Shown one piece after another: positions 33,029 to 41,032 of a DNA stretch of 64,000 nt. The notes beneath the pieces were generated by a model. The model saw only the letters and a list, made by a program, of their open reading frames with translations, was not told where the DNA came from and searched no databases. Numbering within the stretch: position 1 is the first letter of the stretch; the number at the start of each line of letters is the position of its first letter. The position numbers and the translations under genes are program-made. This stretch comes from UBA9732 sp963599445 (GTDB lineage Bacteria; Spirochaetota; Spirochaetia; Sphaerochaetales; Sphaerochaetaceae): NCBI GenBank assembly GCA_963599445.1, contig CAVBWZ010000001.1, forward strand, positions 1 through 64,000, written 5' to 3'.

Positions 33029-34117
33029 ATGGAGAAGGTTCTCGTTGGTATGAGCGGAGGCATAGATTCGTCGGTCGTGGCATATCTTCTCAAGGAGAAG
33101 GGCTATGACGTGCAGGGTGTCACAATGACCATGTGGAACGACAAGATTCCGTTCAGGGGAGACCCTCACAAGGACGCATGCTTCTCTCCTGGAGAGGTCG
33201 AGGATGTAGAGAAGGCCAAGGAGATTTGCTCACGTCTTGGCATAGAGCACACAGTGCTTGATGTCTCTGAGCTCTACGAGTCCGTGGTCCTTGAGAACTT
33301 CAGGCACGAATATCTCAACGGCCGTACCCCAAACCCATGCGTGTGGTGCAATCAAAAGATAAAGTTCGGCGCACTGGTGGACTACGCACGCAAGGCCGGC
33401 ATCCAGTTCGACTACTTTGCAACCGGCCACTACGCACGCATAGAGCACTTACAGGACGCCCACAACGGCCGCTATTGCCTCATGCGCGGCGTGGATCCCC
33501 GCAAGGACCAGAGCTATTTCCTCTACAGGCTTTCACAGCAGCAGCTTTCCGGCATACTCTTCCCGCTTGGCGACATGGAGAAGACGGAGACCAAACGCAT
33601 AGACCGCATCCTTGGCTTCCACCCCGCAGAGCAGACGGAAAGCCAGGACTTCTACAGCGGCCACTATTCCGATCTCCTTGATGTCAAGCCCACACCCGGC
33701 GACATCGTGGACACCCAAGGCAACGTTTTGGGCAAGCACGAAGGGATATGGAACTACACCATAGGCCAGCGCAAGGGACTTGGAATCGCAGCCCCACGCC
33801 CGCTTTACGTCATAGCCTTGGACCCAAAGCGCAACGAAGTCGTGGTTGGCTACGAGGAGATGACGGGCAACACATCGGTTACGGCCTCGCAGGTCAACTG
33901 GGTCAGCGCAGACTCCTTCGAAGACGGACTCGTTGCACAGGCCAAGATTCGCTCCACGGGCAATCCTGTACCATGCAGGGTCTTCAACACACAGGACGGC
34001 TCAATCAAGGCCGATTTCTTTGCGCCCGTCAAAGCCGCTACCTGCGGCCAAAGCCTCGTCGTCTACGATGGCGACTACGTCCTCTTTGGCGGCATAATAG
34101 ACAAGGTTGACCACTAG
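33029..34117 (+). CDS. mnmA: tRNA-specific 2-thiouridylase, variant lacking the second catalytic Cys
   Basis: MnmA makes 2-thiouridine at position 34 of Lys, Glu and Gln tRNAs. PP-loop SGGIDSS is at residues 9-15; PNPCVWCNQKIKFG gives C104 and C107; IGQRKGLGI is diagnostic. At 362 residues the length is normal. In E. coli the second active Cys (C199) sits in STGICF; here the aligned segment is ESQDFYSG (204-211), with no Cys between 151 and 287. C104/C107 with C51 or C67 could hold an iron-sulfur cluster, as proposed for cluster-dependent thiouridylases (inference). A GAGGAG site precedes the ATG. Confidence 0.9.
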   Translation: MEKVLVGMSGGIDSSVVAYLLKEKGYDVQGVTMTMWNDKIPFRGDPHKDACFSPGEVEDVEKAKEICSRLGIEHTVLDVSELYESVVLENFRHEYLNGRTPNPCVWCNQKIKFGALVDYARKAGIQFDYFATGHYARIEHLQDAHNGRYCLMRGVDPRKDQSYFLYRLSQQQLSGILFPLGDMEKTETKRIDRILGFHPAEQTESQDFYSGHYSDLLDVKPTPGDIVDTQGNVLGKHEGIWNYTIGQRKGLGIAAPRPLYVIALDPKRNEVVVGYEEMTGNTSVTASQVNWVSADSFEDGLVAQAKIRSTGNPVPCRVFNTQDGSIKADFFAPVKAATCGQSLVVYDGDYVLFGGIIDKVDH

Positions 34118-34146
34118 AAGCTTTTGTTTAAATTTCGACTTGAAGC

Positions 34147-34175
34147 TTGATTTATACTTATAAGATAATTATAAT
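34147..34175 (+). promoter_or_regulatory. Promoter of brnTA, leaderless spacing
   Basis: TTGATT (34147-34152), a 17-base spacer and a perfect TATAAT (34170-34175). The brnT ATG is at 34182, six bases later, and no ribosome site precedes it. Confidence 0.75.
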
Positions 34176-34181
34176 CTATGT

Positions 34182-34475
34182 ATGGAATCCTTGAAGTTCG
34201 AATGGGATGAAAACAAGAACCTCATAAACATCAAGAAGCATGGCGTCTCCTTCGATGAGGCGAGTACTGTGTTCTATGATGAGGATGCTTTGGTTATTGA
34301 CGACCCATTGCACTCTGTGGATGAAGATAGGTTCATAATCCTTGGGTTCAGTTCACATGCAAGGTTGCTTGTCGTGTGCCATTGCTTGCGGGACAAGGAC
34401 TCTGTGATTCGCATAATATCGGCTAGGAAAGCTACAAAGAAGGAGAGTTTGGGTTATGCAGGAAGAAAGGACTGA
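34182..34475 (+). CDS. brnT: BrnT-family toxin (RelE-fold ribonuclease)
   Basis: The 97-residue toxin has the BrnT pattern FEWDENKNLINIKKHGVSFDEASTVF, DDPLHSVDEDRFIILG and the C-terminal IRIISARKATKKE. BrnT inhibits translation and is neutralised by BrnA, which also represses the promoter. The antitoxin gene overlaps its end by 20 bases. The message is probably leaderless. Confidence 0.93.
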   Translation: MESLKFEWDENKNLINIKKHGVSFDEASTVFYDEDALVIDDPLHSVDEDRFIILGFSSHARLLVVCHCLRDKDSVIRIISARKATKKESLGYAGRKD

Positions 34476-34686
34476 TATGCTTGATGAATATGATTTCTCG
34501 CATGCTAGGAAGAACCCCTATGCAAAGTTATTGAAAAAACAGATAACCATAAACATAGATGTTCCCACTGTTGACTACTTCAAGAACATGTCGTCCGACA
34601 ACGGCATTCCATATCAGACCCTTATAAACCTCTATCTTCGTGACTGCGTGGAAAACGAGCGGAAGATACGGATAAACTTCAATTGA
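34456..34686 (+). CDS. brnA: BrnA-like antitoxin
   Basis: The 76-residue product has the usual BrnA order: an N-terminal toxin-binding stretch (EYDFSHARKNPYAKLLKKQ) then a ribbon-helix-helix DNA-binding part (ITINIDVPTVDYFKNMSSDN, YQTLINLYLRDCV). ATG at 34477 within the same frame (MLDEYDFS) is an alternative start. A strong terminator follows. Confidence 0.9.
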   Translation: MQEERTDMLDEYDFSHARKNPYAKLLKKQITINIDVPTVDYFKNMSSDNGIPYQTLINLYLRDCVENERKIRINFN

Positions 34687-34712
34687 TATAGCTGCATTGT
34701 TGCAGTAAAAGA

Positions 34713-34748
34713 GAGGAGGGCCTTTGAAAAAGCCCTCCTCGTGTTTTT
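34713..34748 (+). terminator. Strong terminator between brnTA and the aminopeptidase gene
   Basis: GAGGAGGGC (34713-34721) pairs with GCCCTCCTC (34732-34740), then GTGTTTTTT. The T-poor other side still has CTCTTTT on the minus strand, so it may serve both convergent units. Confidence 0.92.
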
Positions 34749-34783
34749 TCGCTTCAAAGCTTTGTTGGGATTGGAGAGTTGCT

Positions 34784-36007
34784 CTAGAAAGCCCAATTGC
34801 CTTCCTTGAAAATTTGGACCGTTCTGCCGTCGCGTGTCTTTGCTACTATGTTGAGGTCCTTGCATCCAATCATGAAGTCCACATGGATCATGGAGTCGTT
34901 GATTCCCATCTTGCGGCACTCGTCGAGCGAGTACTTCTCAAAGTCCTTGATGGTGTCCGCAAAACCCATTCCAAGTGCCAGGTGGCAGGCGGCGTTCTCA
35001 TCGAACAGGGTGTTGTAGAAGAGAATTCCACTGTTGCTGATCGGTGAGTCGTATGGAACCAATGCACATTCGCCAAGGTAGGAGGCGCCTTCGTCCATGG
35101 TGATCATCTTTGTAAGAAGCTCCTTGTTCTTCTCTGCGTCCCATTCCACTGCCTTGCCGTCCTTGAAGCGGATCCAGAAGTTCTCTATGAGCTGGCTCTG
35201 GTAGCTAAGAGGCTTGGTTGCATATACGATACCATCGGCCTTGCCACGCATTGGGGATATGAAGCACTCCTCGGATGGGATGTTTGGGTTGAAGAAGATG
35301 CCTTGGAGGCTTGTGTCTCCGCCGCCCTTGAACTCGGCCTGTGGAATCATGCCCACGGTGAAGTTGGTGCCGTTGGAGGCTTCGTAGTGCAGCTCTTCGA
35401 TTCCAAGTGAGTTGAGGTATGCACAGCGGTCGTGGAGGTCCTTGTTGTGATCCGCCCATGCCTGGATTGGGTCGTCCGTCACACGGCTTGTGTAGAGGAT
35501 CTTCTCCCAAAGCTTCTCGATGGCCTGCTTCTTGGAAAGCTCAGGGAAGAGCTTCTTTGCCCATGCGGCTCCCGGAACGGCTGCGATGCACCACTGGTAC
35601 TTGTTCTCAAGCTGGTCGCGGAACGGTTTGATGATGGGGTAGAGCGCCTTGCGGGACTCGGCCACCTTGTGCTGGTTTATGCCCTTCAGTCCATCTGGAT
35701 CCTCTGACTCTATGTAGATGCGGCATGGAATCTTGTCCACGTAGTGCTGCCATCTTTCAAGCTCCCACTTCTCCAGTGTCGTAAGGGTCTTCATTGACCT
35801 GTAGCGGTAGTGCAGCTTTGCAAGTGGCTGGTATGACCAGTCCACGATTACCTTGCCGGCTCCTGCCTTGTAGCATTCGTCGACGAGTATCTGGATGAAC
35901 TCCGGCTGGTCCAGGTCGCAGCCTATTATGACTTCCTGTCCCTTCTGGATGTTGACTCCGCACTTTGCAATGAGCTGTGCGTATTTGCGTAGAACTGTCT
36001 TTTTCAT
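34784..36007 (-). CDS. M29-family aminopeptidase (AmpS/PepS-like)
   Basis: The 407-residue enzyme is a cytoplasmic metallo-aminopeptidase of family M29. Typical motifs are NIQKGQEVIIGCDLDQPEF, the metal-site region SYQSQLIENFWIRFKDGK, MITMDEGASYLGECALV with its Glu ligands, SPISNSGILFYNTLFDENA, and DSMIHVDFMIG with His and Asp ligands. AAGGAG precedes the ATG by eight bases. It lies 52 bases after the DUF362 gene, probably the third gene of that transcript. Confidence 0.92.
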   Translation of the reverse strand: MKKTVLRKYAQLIAKCGVNIQKGQEVIIGCDLDQPEFIQILVDECYKAGAGKVIVDWSYQPLAKLHYRYRSMKTLTTLEKWELERWQHYVDKIPCRIYIESEDPDGLKGINQHKVAESRKALYPIIKPFRDQLENKYQWCIAAVPGAAWAKKLFPELSKKQAIEKLWEKILYTSRVTDDPIQAWADHNKDLHDRCAYLNSLGIEELHYEASNGTNFTVGMIPQAEFKGGGDTSLQGIFFNPNIPSEECFISPMRGKADGIVYATKPLSYQSQLIENFWIRFKDGKAVEWDAEKNKELLTKMITMDEGASYLGECALVPYDSPISNSGILFYNTLFDENAACHLALGMGFADTIKDFEKYSLDECRKMGINDSMIHVDFMIGCKDLNIVAKTRDGRTVQIFKEGNWAF

Positions 36008-36059
36008 GTTCTATTCTCCTTTGCTTTTTTGGCTTTCCAAGTGGCTGCTGTTTCAGCTC

Positions 36060-37184
36060 TTAGTTTATCTTGCACTCTACAAGTTCGTAGTCCGCACTTC
36101 CAAGTCCAAGTTCCTGTGCGTAGCGTATTGCATCCTTCCAGTCGGTGGCCTTGCAGTTGTTGTAGATGTTGTCAAGATTCTTGTCGTATGGGTTGTCATC
36201 ATCCGTAAGGTGGCTGTGCTCCATTGGATGCTGTGCGTTCACGGCGTCTATGCAGGCCTTGTCTATTGCGACCGGATCTCCGGATGCGAACATTCCAACG
36301 TCTGGTACTATTGGGGTGTCGTTGCAGCCGTAGCAGTCGCAGAAAGGCGATACGTCCACCACCAACGAGATGTGGTAGTTCGGCTTTCCTGCAAGGAGGG
36401 CCTTTGTGTACTCTGCAATCTTTCTGTTGAGGATTCTGAAATCGTCGTCGGTGTGGGTTGAAAGCGCTCCCGTTGGGCATGCTTCAAGGCAGCGTCCGCA
36501 TCCTGCGCACTTGTCTTCGTCGAACACCATCTTTCCGTCCTTGAAGGTCTGGGCTCCATGGGCGCATACTTTGGCGCAGCTTTCGCATCCTACGCAGAGG
36601 TCTTCGTTGTAGAGCGGCTTTTCAGATGTATGCATGTCCTTCTTGCCGGCCCTTGAGCCGCAGCCCATGCCAAGGTTCTTCATGGCTCCGCCAAAGCCTG
36701 CGGCTTCGTGGCCCTTGAAGTGGTTGAGGGATATGATTATGTCGGCATCCGCTATGGCGCGTCCTATCTTGGCCGTTGGGCAGTAGTATCCGTCTGGAAC
36801 GGGGAGGTCGACTTCATCGGTACCCTTAAGGCCATCGGCTATGATGATGGGGGCGTCCGGGCAGCTTACAGGATTGAAGCCGTTTGCGTATGCGGTGTAG
36901 ATGTGGTCCACGGCGTTGGTGCGGCTTCCCGTGTAGAGCGTGTTGCAGTCTGTGAGGAACGGGATGCCTCCGCGGGCTTTGATGTGCTTTGCAAGCGCCT
37001 GTGCGTAGTTGTGTCTGAGGAACGCCAGGTTTCCCAGTTCTCCAAAGTGGAGCTTGATGGCGACGAATTTGCCTGAAAAGTCGATCTTGTCCATGTCGCT
37101 GGCGCTGATGAGCTTTTCGAACTTCTCTACGAGCGAAATCCTGCTGTAGGTCCTGAAATCTGTGAAATAGACTTTGCTTTTCAT
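36060..37184 (-). CDS. DUF362-domain protein with two 4Fe-4S clusters
   Basis: The 374-residue protein is a DUF362 core (about 1-185; KLHFGELGN, DCNTLYTGSRTNAVDH, ISLNHFKGHEAAGFGGAMKN) with an inserted ferredoxin-like pair of clusters: CVGCESCAKVC (about 198-208) and CAGCGRCLEAC (about 227-237), then the end of the DUF362 fold (GMFASGDPVAIDKACID). The function is unknown; an electron-transfer or cofactor-related role is likely. It starts inside the end of the methyltransferase gene. Confidence 0.88.
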   Translation of the reverse strand: MKSKVYFTDFRTYSRISLVEKFEKLISASDMDKIDFSGKFVAIKLHFGELGNLAFLRHNYAQALAKHIKARGGIPFLTDCNTLYTGSRTNAVDHIYTAYANGFNPVSCPDAPIIIADGLKGTDEVDLPVPDGYYCPTAKIGRAIADADIIISLNHFKGHEAAGFGGAMKNLGMGCGSRAGKKDMHTSEKPLYNEDLCVGCESCAKVCAHGAQTFKDGKMVFDEDKCAGCGRCLEACPTGALSTHTDDDFRILNRKIAEYTKALLAGKPNYHISLVVDVSPFCDCYGCNDTPIVPDVGMFASGDPVAIDKACIDAVNAQHPMEHSHLTDDDNPYDKNLDNIYNNCKATDWKDAIRYAQELGLGSADYELVECKIN

Positions 37185-38020
37185 GTTCTCTCCTCCCTTG
37201 TCGTTGGTTCTGTGTTTGTGTTTGCATATCTTGCTATGTTTCTGGTTTTGGTGAAGATTTTCTCCATTCTTTGGATCTCGCCTTCCGTCATGGCCGCCCT
37301 TGCGAAGATGTCTCCAAGGAACTCCTTTGTGAAGGTTTTTTCGTCATAGTTCTTGAAGTATCCAATGCTGTCCATTGCGTTGGTGCAGGTCTCCACGGCC
37401 TTGTCTGTTCTTGCGGTGTCCACTACATTGCTTGTTCCTGCGTAGGGGTTGAGCCGGCAGAAGAGCGAGTAGGTGATTATCTGAACGGCCTGCGAGAGGT
37501 TGAGCGATGGGAAGGCATCGCTTGTTGGAATCGTCACCACCATGGAGCATTCCCTGACCTGCTCGTCTGAAAGGCCGTTGGATTCGCATCCGAATACGAT
37601 TGAGACTTTGCCGTCTCCCATTTCGTTTATCCTGTCCGCCAGCTGCTGTGGGTTGACCCTGCTTGTCTTTCGTCCCTTTCCAACACGCCTTGTTGCGGCT
37701 ACGGAAAGGATGCTGTCCTTCAGCGCCTCGTGCAGGGTGAGGAACTCCTTTCTGTTCTCGTAGAGGTCATAGGCATGCAGCGCAAGGGTTCTGATGCGGT
37801 CTTCGTCGTAGATGCGGTCCGTCACAAGCGTAAGGTGCGTAAGGCCCATTGTCTTCATTGCACGGCACACGCTTCCAATGTTGGCTCCGTCCTGCGTATC
37901 GCAGAGGATGATTTCGATTCGGTTAAGGTTTTCCGTAAAAGACGCCTGTGGCGCCTTTTTGGCAGCTTTTTTGGCGGTTTCTTCCGCAGTTTCCGCAATA
38001 TTGTCAACAACATTGTCCAT
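37181..38020 (-). CDS. TrmH/TrmJ-type SPOUT RNA methyltransferase
   Basis: SPOUT methyltransferase of 279 residues. A charged N-terminal extension (about 1-35) precedes IEIILCDTQDGANIGSVCRAMK, then VFGCESNGLS and PSLNLSQAVQIITYSLF, the knot motifs that bind S-adenosylmethionine. It most resembles TrmJ, which methylates the 2'-O of tRNA position 32, but the target is not certain. The frame extends to 38293 without similarity; ATG at 38020 sits six bases after a -10 box. Leads the operon with DUF362 and the aminopeptidase. Confidence 0.87.
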   Translation of the reverse strand: MDNVVDNIAETAEETAKKAAKKAPQASFTENLNRIEIILCDTQDGANIGSVCRAMKTMGLTHLTLVTDRIYDEDRIRTLALHAYDLYENRKEFLTLHEALKDSILSVAATRRVGKGRKTSRVNPQQLADRINEMGDGKVSIVFGCESNGLSDEQVRECSMVVTIPTSDAFPSLNLSQAVQIITYSLFCRLNPYAGTSNVVDTARTDKAVETCTNAMDSIGYFKNYDEKTFTKEFLGDIFARAAMTEGEIQRMEKIFTKTRNIARYANTNTEPTTREERT

Positions 38021-38026
38021 ACGCGA

Positions 38027-38068
38027 ATGATATGTCATATTGAGACTTTTTCCAAGGTGGGTTATCAT
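38027..38068. promoter_or_regulatory. Face-to-face divergent promoters, both leaderless
   Basis: Minus strand: TTGGAA (38055-38050), 17 bases, TATCAT (38032-38027), then 6 bases to the ATG at 38020. Plus strand: TTGAGA (38040-38045), 17 bases, TATCAT (38063-38068), then 7 bases to the ATG at 38076. The two promoters occupy the same 42 bases, so they should compete for polymerase. Confidence 0.7.
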
Positions 38069-38075
38069 TTTGAGC

Positions 38076-39260
38076 ATGATTTCAAACATGAACGGAACCC
38101 CTGACAGGAAAGAAAGGCTGCTCAAGCAGATAAAGACCCTTCTTAGTGCAATACTTGTGGTCGTGGTCATGGCCATTTGCAAGGTCACAGGCGATGTGAG
38201 CATAACCATAGTGCTATCCCTCTTCCTGTTCATCCTCATGCTTCCAATCGTAAACTCGCTTGAAAAGGCCAAGTTCCCCAGCTGGCTCGCCACCTTGATA
38301 GCCGTACTTCTCGTTGTGGTCCTTATGCTGGCCGTGGTCTGGTTCCTTTTCTATACGGTCGATGTCCTTGTGCGCAGGGTTCCTACCTACGCCTCCAAAC
38401 TGAACGATTTGGATGTTTTCCTAAAGGGGCTTCTAGGTGAATGGTTCGATATTCCTGATGATGTGTCTGTATTCTCCATAATGAAGATAGACTGGGTGGG
38501 CGGTGTCATAATGCCTGCGTTGAGGTCCGTATCCAGCTCCGCTGTTGGAATAGGACAGAACGTTCTGGTTACGCTTCTTATGTCCGTGTTCCTCCTCTTG
38601 GAGCGCCATACCCTCATTCCAAAGATCACATATGCTGCATCCAAGGACAAGGAAGACCGTGTTCAAGTCATTTGGGACAGAATCAATCGTCAGGTCTCCA
38701 AGTACATTGGAATAAAGTCGATTGTGAGCGTCATAACCGGGGCTTTGTTCTATATAGTCGGCAAGAGCGTTGGACTTGACTTTGCGTTCCTCTGGGGGGT
38801 GCTTGCTGTTGTCATGAACTTCATACCAACCATTGGAAGCATAGTCATAACCGTTCTGACCATATTCATGGCAGTGGTGCAGTTCCTTCCAAACTGGACT
38901 CCAATACTTATCGTTGCGGCCGGAACGATTCTTACTCAGAACATCATTGGAAACATAATAGACCCAAGACTTCAGGGAAACCAGCTCAATCTGAGTCCTT
39001 TCATCATCCTTGTGGCATTGAGCGTCTTTGGCTATATCTGGGGCATAGTTGGAATGTTCCTTGCCGTTCCTCTTCTCAGTGTCCTTCAGATTGTATTCGC
39101 CAACATGGACGAGACCAAGCCGATTGCTATGCTCATGAGCTCCGGGAACTCTTTCAGGACGGAGACCGGTGCCAAGCCTTCTAGGATCCAGAAGCATTCC
39201 AAGCCTCAGGATGAGGACTTCAGGGGGGACATCCTGTTTCCTGAAGACATGAAGAAGTAA
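38076..39260 (+). CDS. AI-2E family transporter (YdiK/PerM-like membrane protein)
   Basis: The 394-residue protein has about seven to eight helices in the PerM/AI-2E layout, with a characteristic pore segment (FLWGVLAVVMNFIPTIGSIV) and IIDPRLQGNQLNLSPFIILVAL near the end, plus a cytoplasmic tail (about 360-394). Family members have been linked to autoinducer-2 export and sodium/proton exchange; the cargo is unknown here. The ATG at 38076 fits the promoter geometry; the TTG at 38040 lies in the -35 box. Confidence 0.87.
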   Translation: MISNMNGTPDRKERLLKQIKTLLSAILVVVVMAICKVTGDVSITIVLSLFLFILMLPIVNSLEKAKFPSWLATLIAVLLVVVLMLAVVWFLFYTVDVLVRRVPTYASKLNDLDVFLKGLLGEWFDIPDDVSVFSIMKIDWVGGVIMPALRSVSSSAVGIGQNVLVTLLMSVFLLLERHTLIPKITYAASKDKEDRVQVIWDRINRQVSKYIGIKSIVSVITGALFYIVGKSVGLDFAFLWGVLAVVMNFIPTIGSIVITVLTIFMAVVQFLPNWTPILIVAAGTILTQNIIGNIIDPRLQGNQLNLSPFIILVALSVFGYIWGIVGMFLAVPLLSVLQIVFANMDETKPIAMLMSSGNSFRTETGAKPSRIQKHSKPQDEDFRGDILFPEDMKK

Positions 39261-39375
39261 AGAAGACATCAAAGAAGAGACAAAGAAGGACGTCGTCAAG
39301 TCTGAATCGTTGTGTTGAAATTTGTACGTTTGCGGGTTTCTTTCCGTTTTTTACATGGAAGTGTACAGATTTTCC

Positions 39376-39405
39376 TTGACGTTTCCCTGTTTAGGTATAC
39401 ATATT
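39376..39405 (+). promoter_or_regulatory. Promoter region of the dksA-like gene
   Basis: TTGACG (39376-39381) and CATATT (39400-39405) are 18 bases apart. The 225-base gap 39261-39485 otherwise holds copy 3 of the LQNxAL repeat (39427-39457). Confidence 0.5.
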
Positions 39406-39426
39406 ATGTGTCTAAGAAAATTCAGG

Positions 39427-39457
39427 GGAGCTTGCAGAACTATGCTTTGCGTGGATT
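39427..39457 (+). repeat. Degenerate dispersed repeat 'LQNxAL', copy 3 (upstream of the dksA-like gene)
   Basis: AGCTTGCAGAACTATGCTTT and the next bases GCGTGGATT match the first third of the repeats at 10049 and 16622 and read LQNYALRGF. The remaining two thirds are absent. Confidence 0.5.
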
Positions 39458-39485
39458 CGAGTTCCTCGCTGGGAGGTTTTGACGT

Positions 39486-39845
39486 ATGTCCTATGAGATG
39501 ACTCCTTTTGAAAAGGAAATGGAGCAGAAGCTTCTTGCAATGAGGGCCGAGCTGCTTGAAAAGATATCAAAGTCCGACGACGATTTCAGAAACCTGGTGG
39601 GTACCATGGGTGGCAGGGACAGCATAGACTTGGCATGTGATGACATGGCTTCCAAGAAGATGGAAGCCATAAGCAAGATGGACGCAGGCCGCCTCAACGC
39701 CGTAGACCAGGCTATAACTCGTGTTCGCAACGGCAAATACGGCATATGCGCCAAGTGCGGGAAGAAGATACCGGAGGAGAGGCTTAGAGCCATCCCCTAC
39801 GCGCTCCTGTGTATCGACTGCAAATCCCAGAACGAGCGCAGGTAG
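39486..39845 (+). CDS. DksA/TraR-family transcription factor
   Basis: The 119-residue protein has a coiled-coil hairpin with the DxxDxA tip motif (D45, D48, A50 in RDSIDLAC) that reaches into the RNA polymerase secondary channel. A C4 zinc finger (CAKC, then CIDC, about residues 87-112) follows. With both elements present it should act like DksA, changing promoter output with ppGpp. GGGAGG lies nine bases before the ATG. Confidence 0.9.
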   Translation: MSYEMTPFEKEMEQKLLAMRAELLEKISKSDDDFRNLVGTMGGRDSIDLACDDMASKKMEAISKMDAGRLNAVDQAITRVRNGKYGICAKCGKKIPEERLRAIPYALLCIDCKSQNERR

Positions 39846-40444
39846 CATCGCAATTCTGTGAAATACTTCATCTCAACTCATTGGCATACAGCATAGTATG
39901 CCGGCTTCGTTTCGATTTTGTCTTTCGCAGAACTGCTTGCTCCCTTGTGACTACGTCTCCATTCGAAATACTTCGCTTCGACTCATTGACGTACATCTAG
40001 GTACGCCTGCTTCGCCTCAGCATCGTCTTTCGCAGAACTGCTTGCTCCCTTGGTGACTGCGTCTCCATTCGAAATACTTCGCTTTGGCTCTTTGATGTGG
40101 CTTATGGTGTACTGCAACCTTCCTTTTCGGCAGTTGCGGTATACTTTGGTGTATCGCAGACAAGAAAAAAGACGTTTGCAGTATATCTTGATAAATGGTT
40201 TCTAAAGTTGCAGATAAAAATGTGCCATTATCCAAAGTTTAAAAAGCTCAAGTAGACACAAACGACCCAAAACAAAGGTTTATAGGCATTTTGTTGCCTA
40301 TAAAATGATGAAAAAAGCAATTTGTGTGCACTTGTTTTGGCAGTGAATCTCCTAATTACAGAGATTTCTAAGCATCGTTTCCATCCAATTAGGGAAACAG
40401 TGTTTACCCATTTCGACAATTGCAGAGATGACTTTTGCAAAAGG
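39846..40444. repeat. Gene-free region with a 105-bp tandem repeat and hairpins
   Basis: TCTTTCGCAGAACTGCTTGC starts at 39921 and again at 40026, followed each time by GTCTCCATTCGAAATACTTC, giving a 105-bp unit in about two and a half copies (about 39855-40110). Units contain hairpins such as GGCATAC/GTATGCC and CGTAC/GTACG. Further right, TATAGGCA/TTGCCTATA (about 40280-40305) is another hairpin. No gene is seen in these 599 bases. Confidence 0.7.
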
Positions 40445-41032
40445 TTATGAAATAGGATGGTTAAATTCTCTTCCAATTGTCGTGGAATCACCGTGGCCGG
40501 GGAGGACTTTCGTTTCGGGTGGCAACGATGAAAGGCGGGCAAGTGAGGCCTGCATGTCGGCCATGGAACCTCCAAGGTCCGTTCGTCCCCAGCCGCGGCA
40601 GAAGAGGGTGTCCCCGCTTAGCAGTAGCCCGTCCTTTGCACTGTATAGGCAAATGGAGCCTTTCGTGTGACCGGGTGTGTGGATTACTGTGAATGGCCCA
40701 ATGGCATCGCCGTCTGCAAGCGCCAAATCCACTGAAGGAATTACCAAATCAGGATGGCTGTAGAACGTATACACACTGTCCAAAGGTTCGTGTTCACCAA
40801 CTGCGAACAGGGCTCCTAGGTGTGCTTCGTGCACAGCCTGAAGGGCTCCAACGTGGTCGAAATGGGCGTGCGTAAGTATGATGTGGGTCAAATTGCGAGG
40901 AAGGTTCTCCTCTATGGCTTTGGGATCGTCTCCCGGATCTACCACAGCGCAGAACCTTCCGTTTGGGGTTTCATCCTCGATTATGTAGCAATTGGTCTGA
41001 AGCGGACCCACGCAGATGCGCTTAGTTCTCAT
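40445..41032 (-). CDS. Metallo-beta-lactamase-fold hydrolase (glyoxalase II-like)
   Basis: The 195-residue protein keeps all metal ligands: THAHFDHVG (HxHxDH, about residues 54-59), HTPGHTKGS, SGDTLF and LPGHG. It is the short stand-alone form, usually annotated as a hydroxyacylglutathione hydrolase-like enzyme that acts on thioesters. It overlaps the upstream DbpA-domain gene by 11 bases. Confidence 0.9.
   Translation of the reverse strand: MRTKRICVGPLQTNCYIIEDETPNGRFCAVVDPGDDPKAIEENLPRNLTHIILTHAHFDHVGALQAVHEAHLGALFAVGEHEPLDSVYTFYSHPDLVIPSVDLALADGDAIGPFTVIHTPGHTKGSICLYSAKDGLLLSGDTLFCRGWGRTDLGGSMADMQASLARLSSLPPETKVLPGHGDSTTIGREFNHPIS

Noticed and set aside
39921..40110. Insertion sequence or integron cassette array
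   Set aside because: No transposase or integrase is present and the 105-bp units contain no gene.
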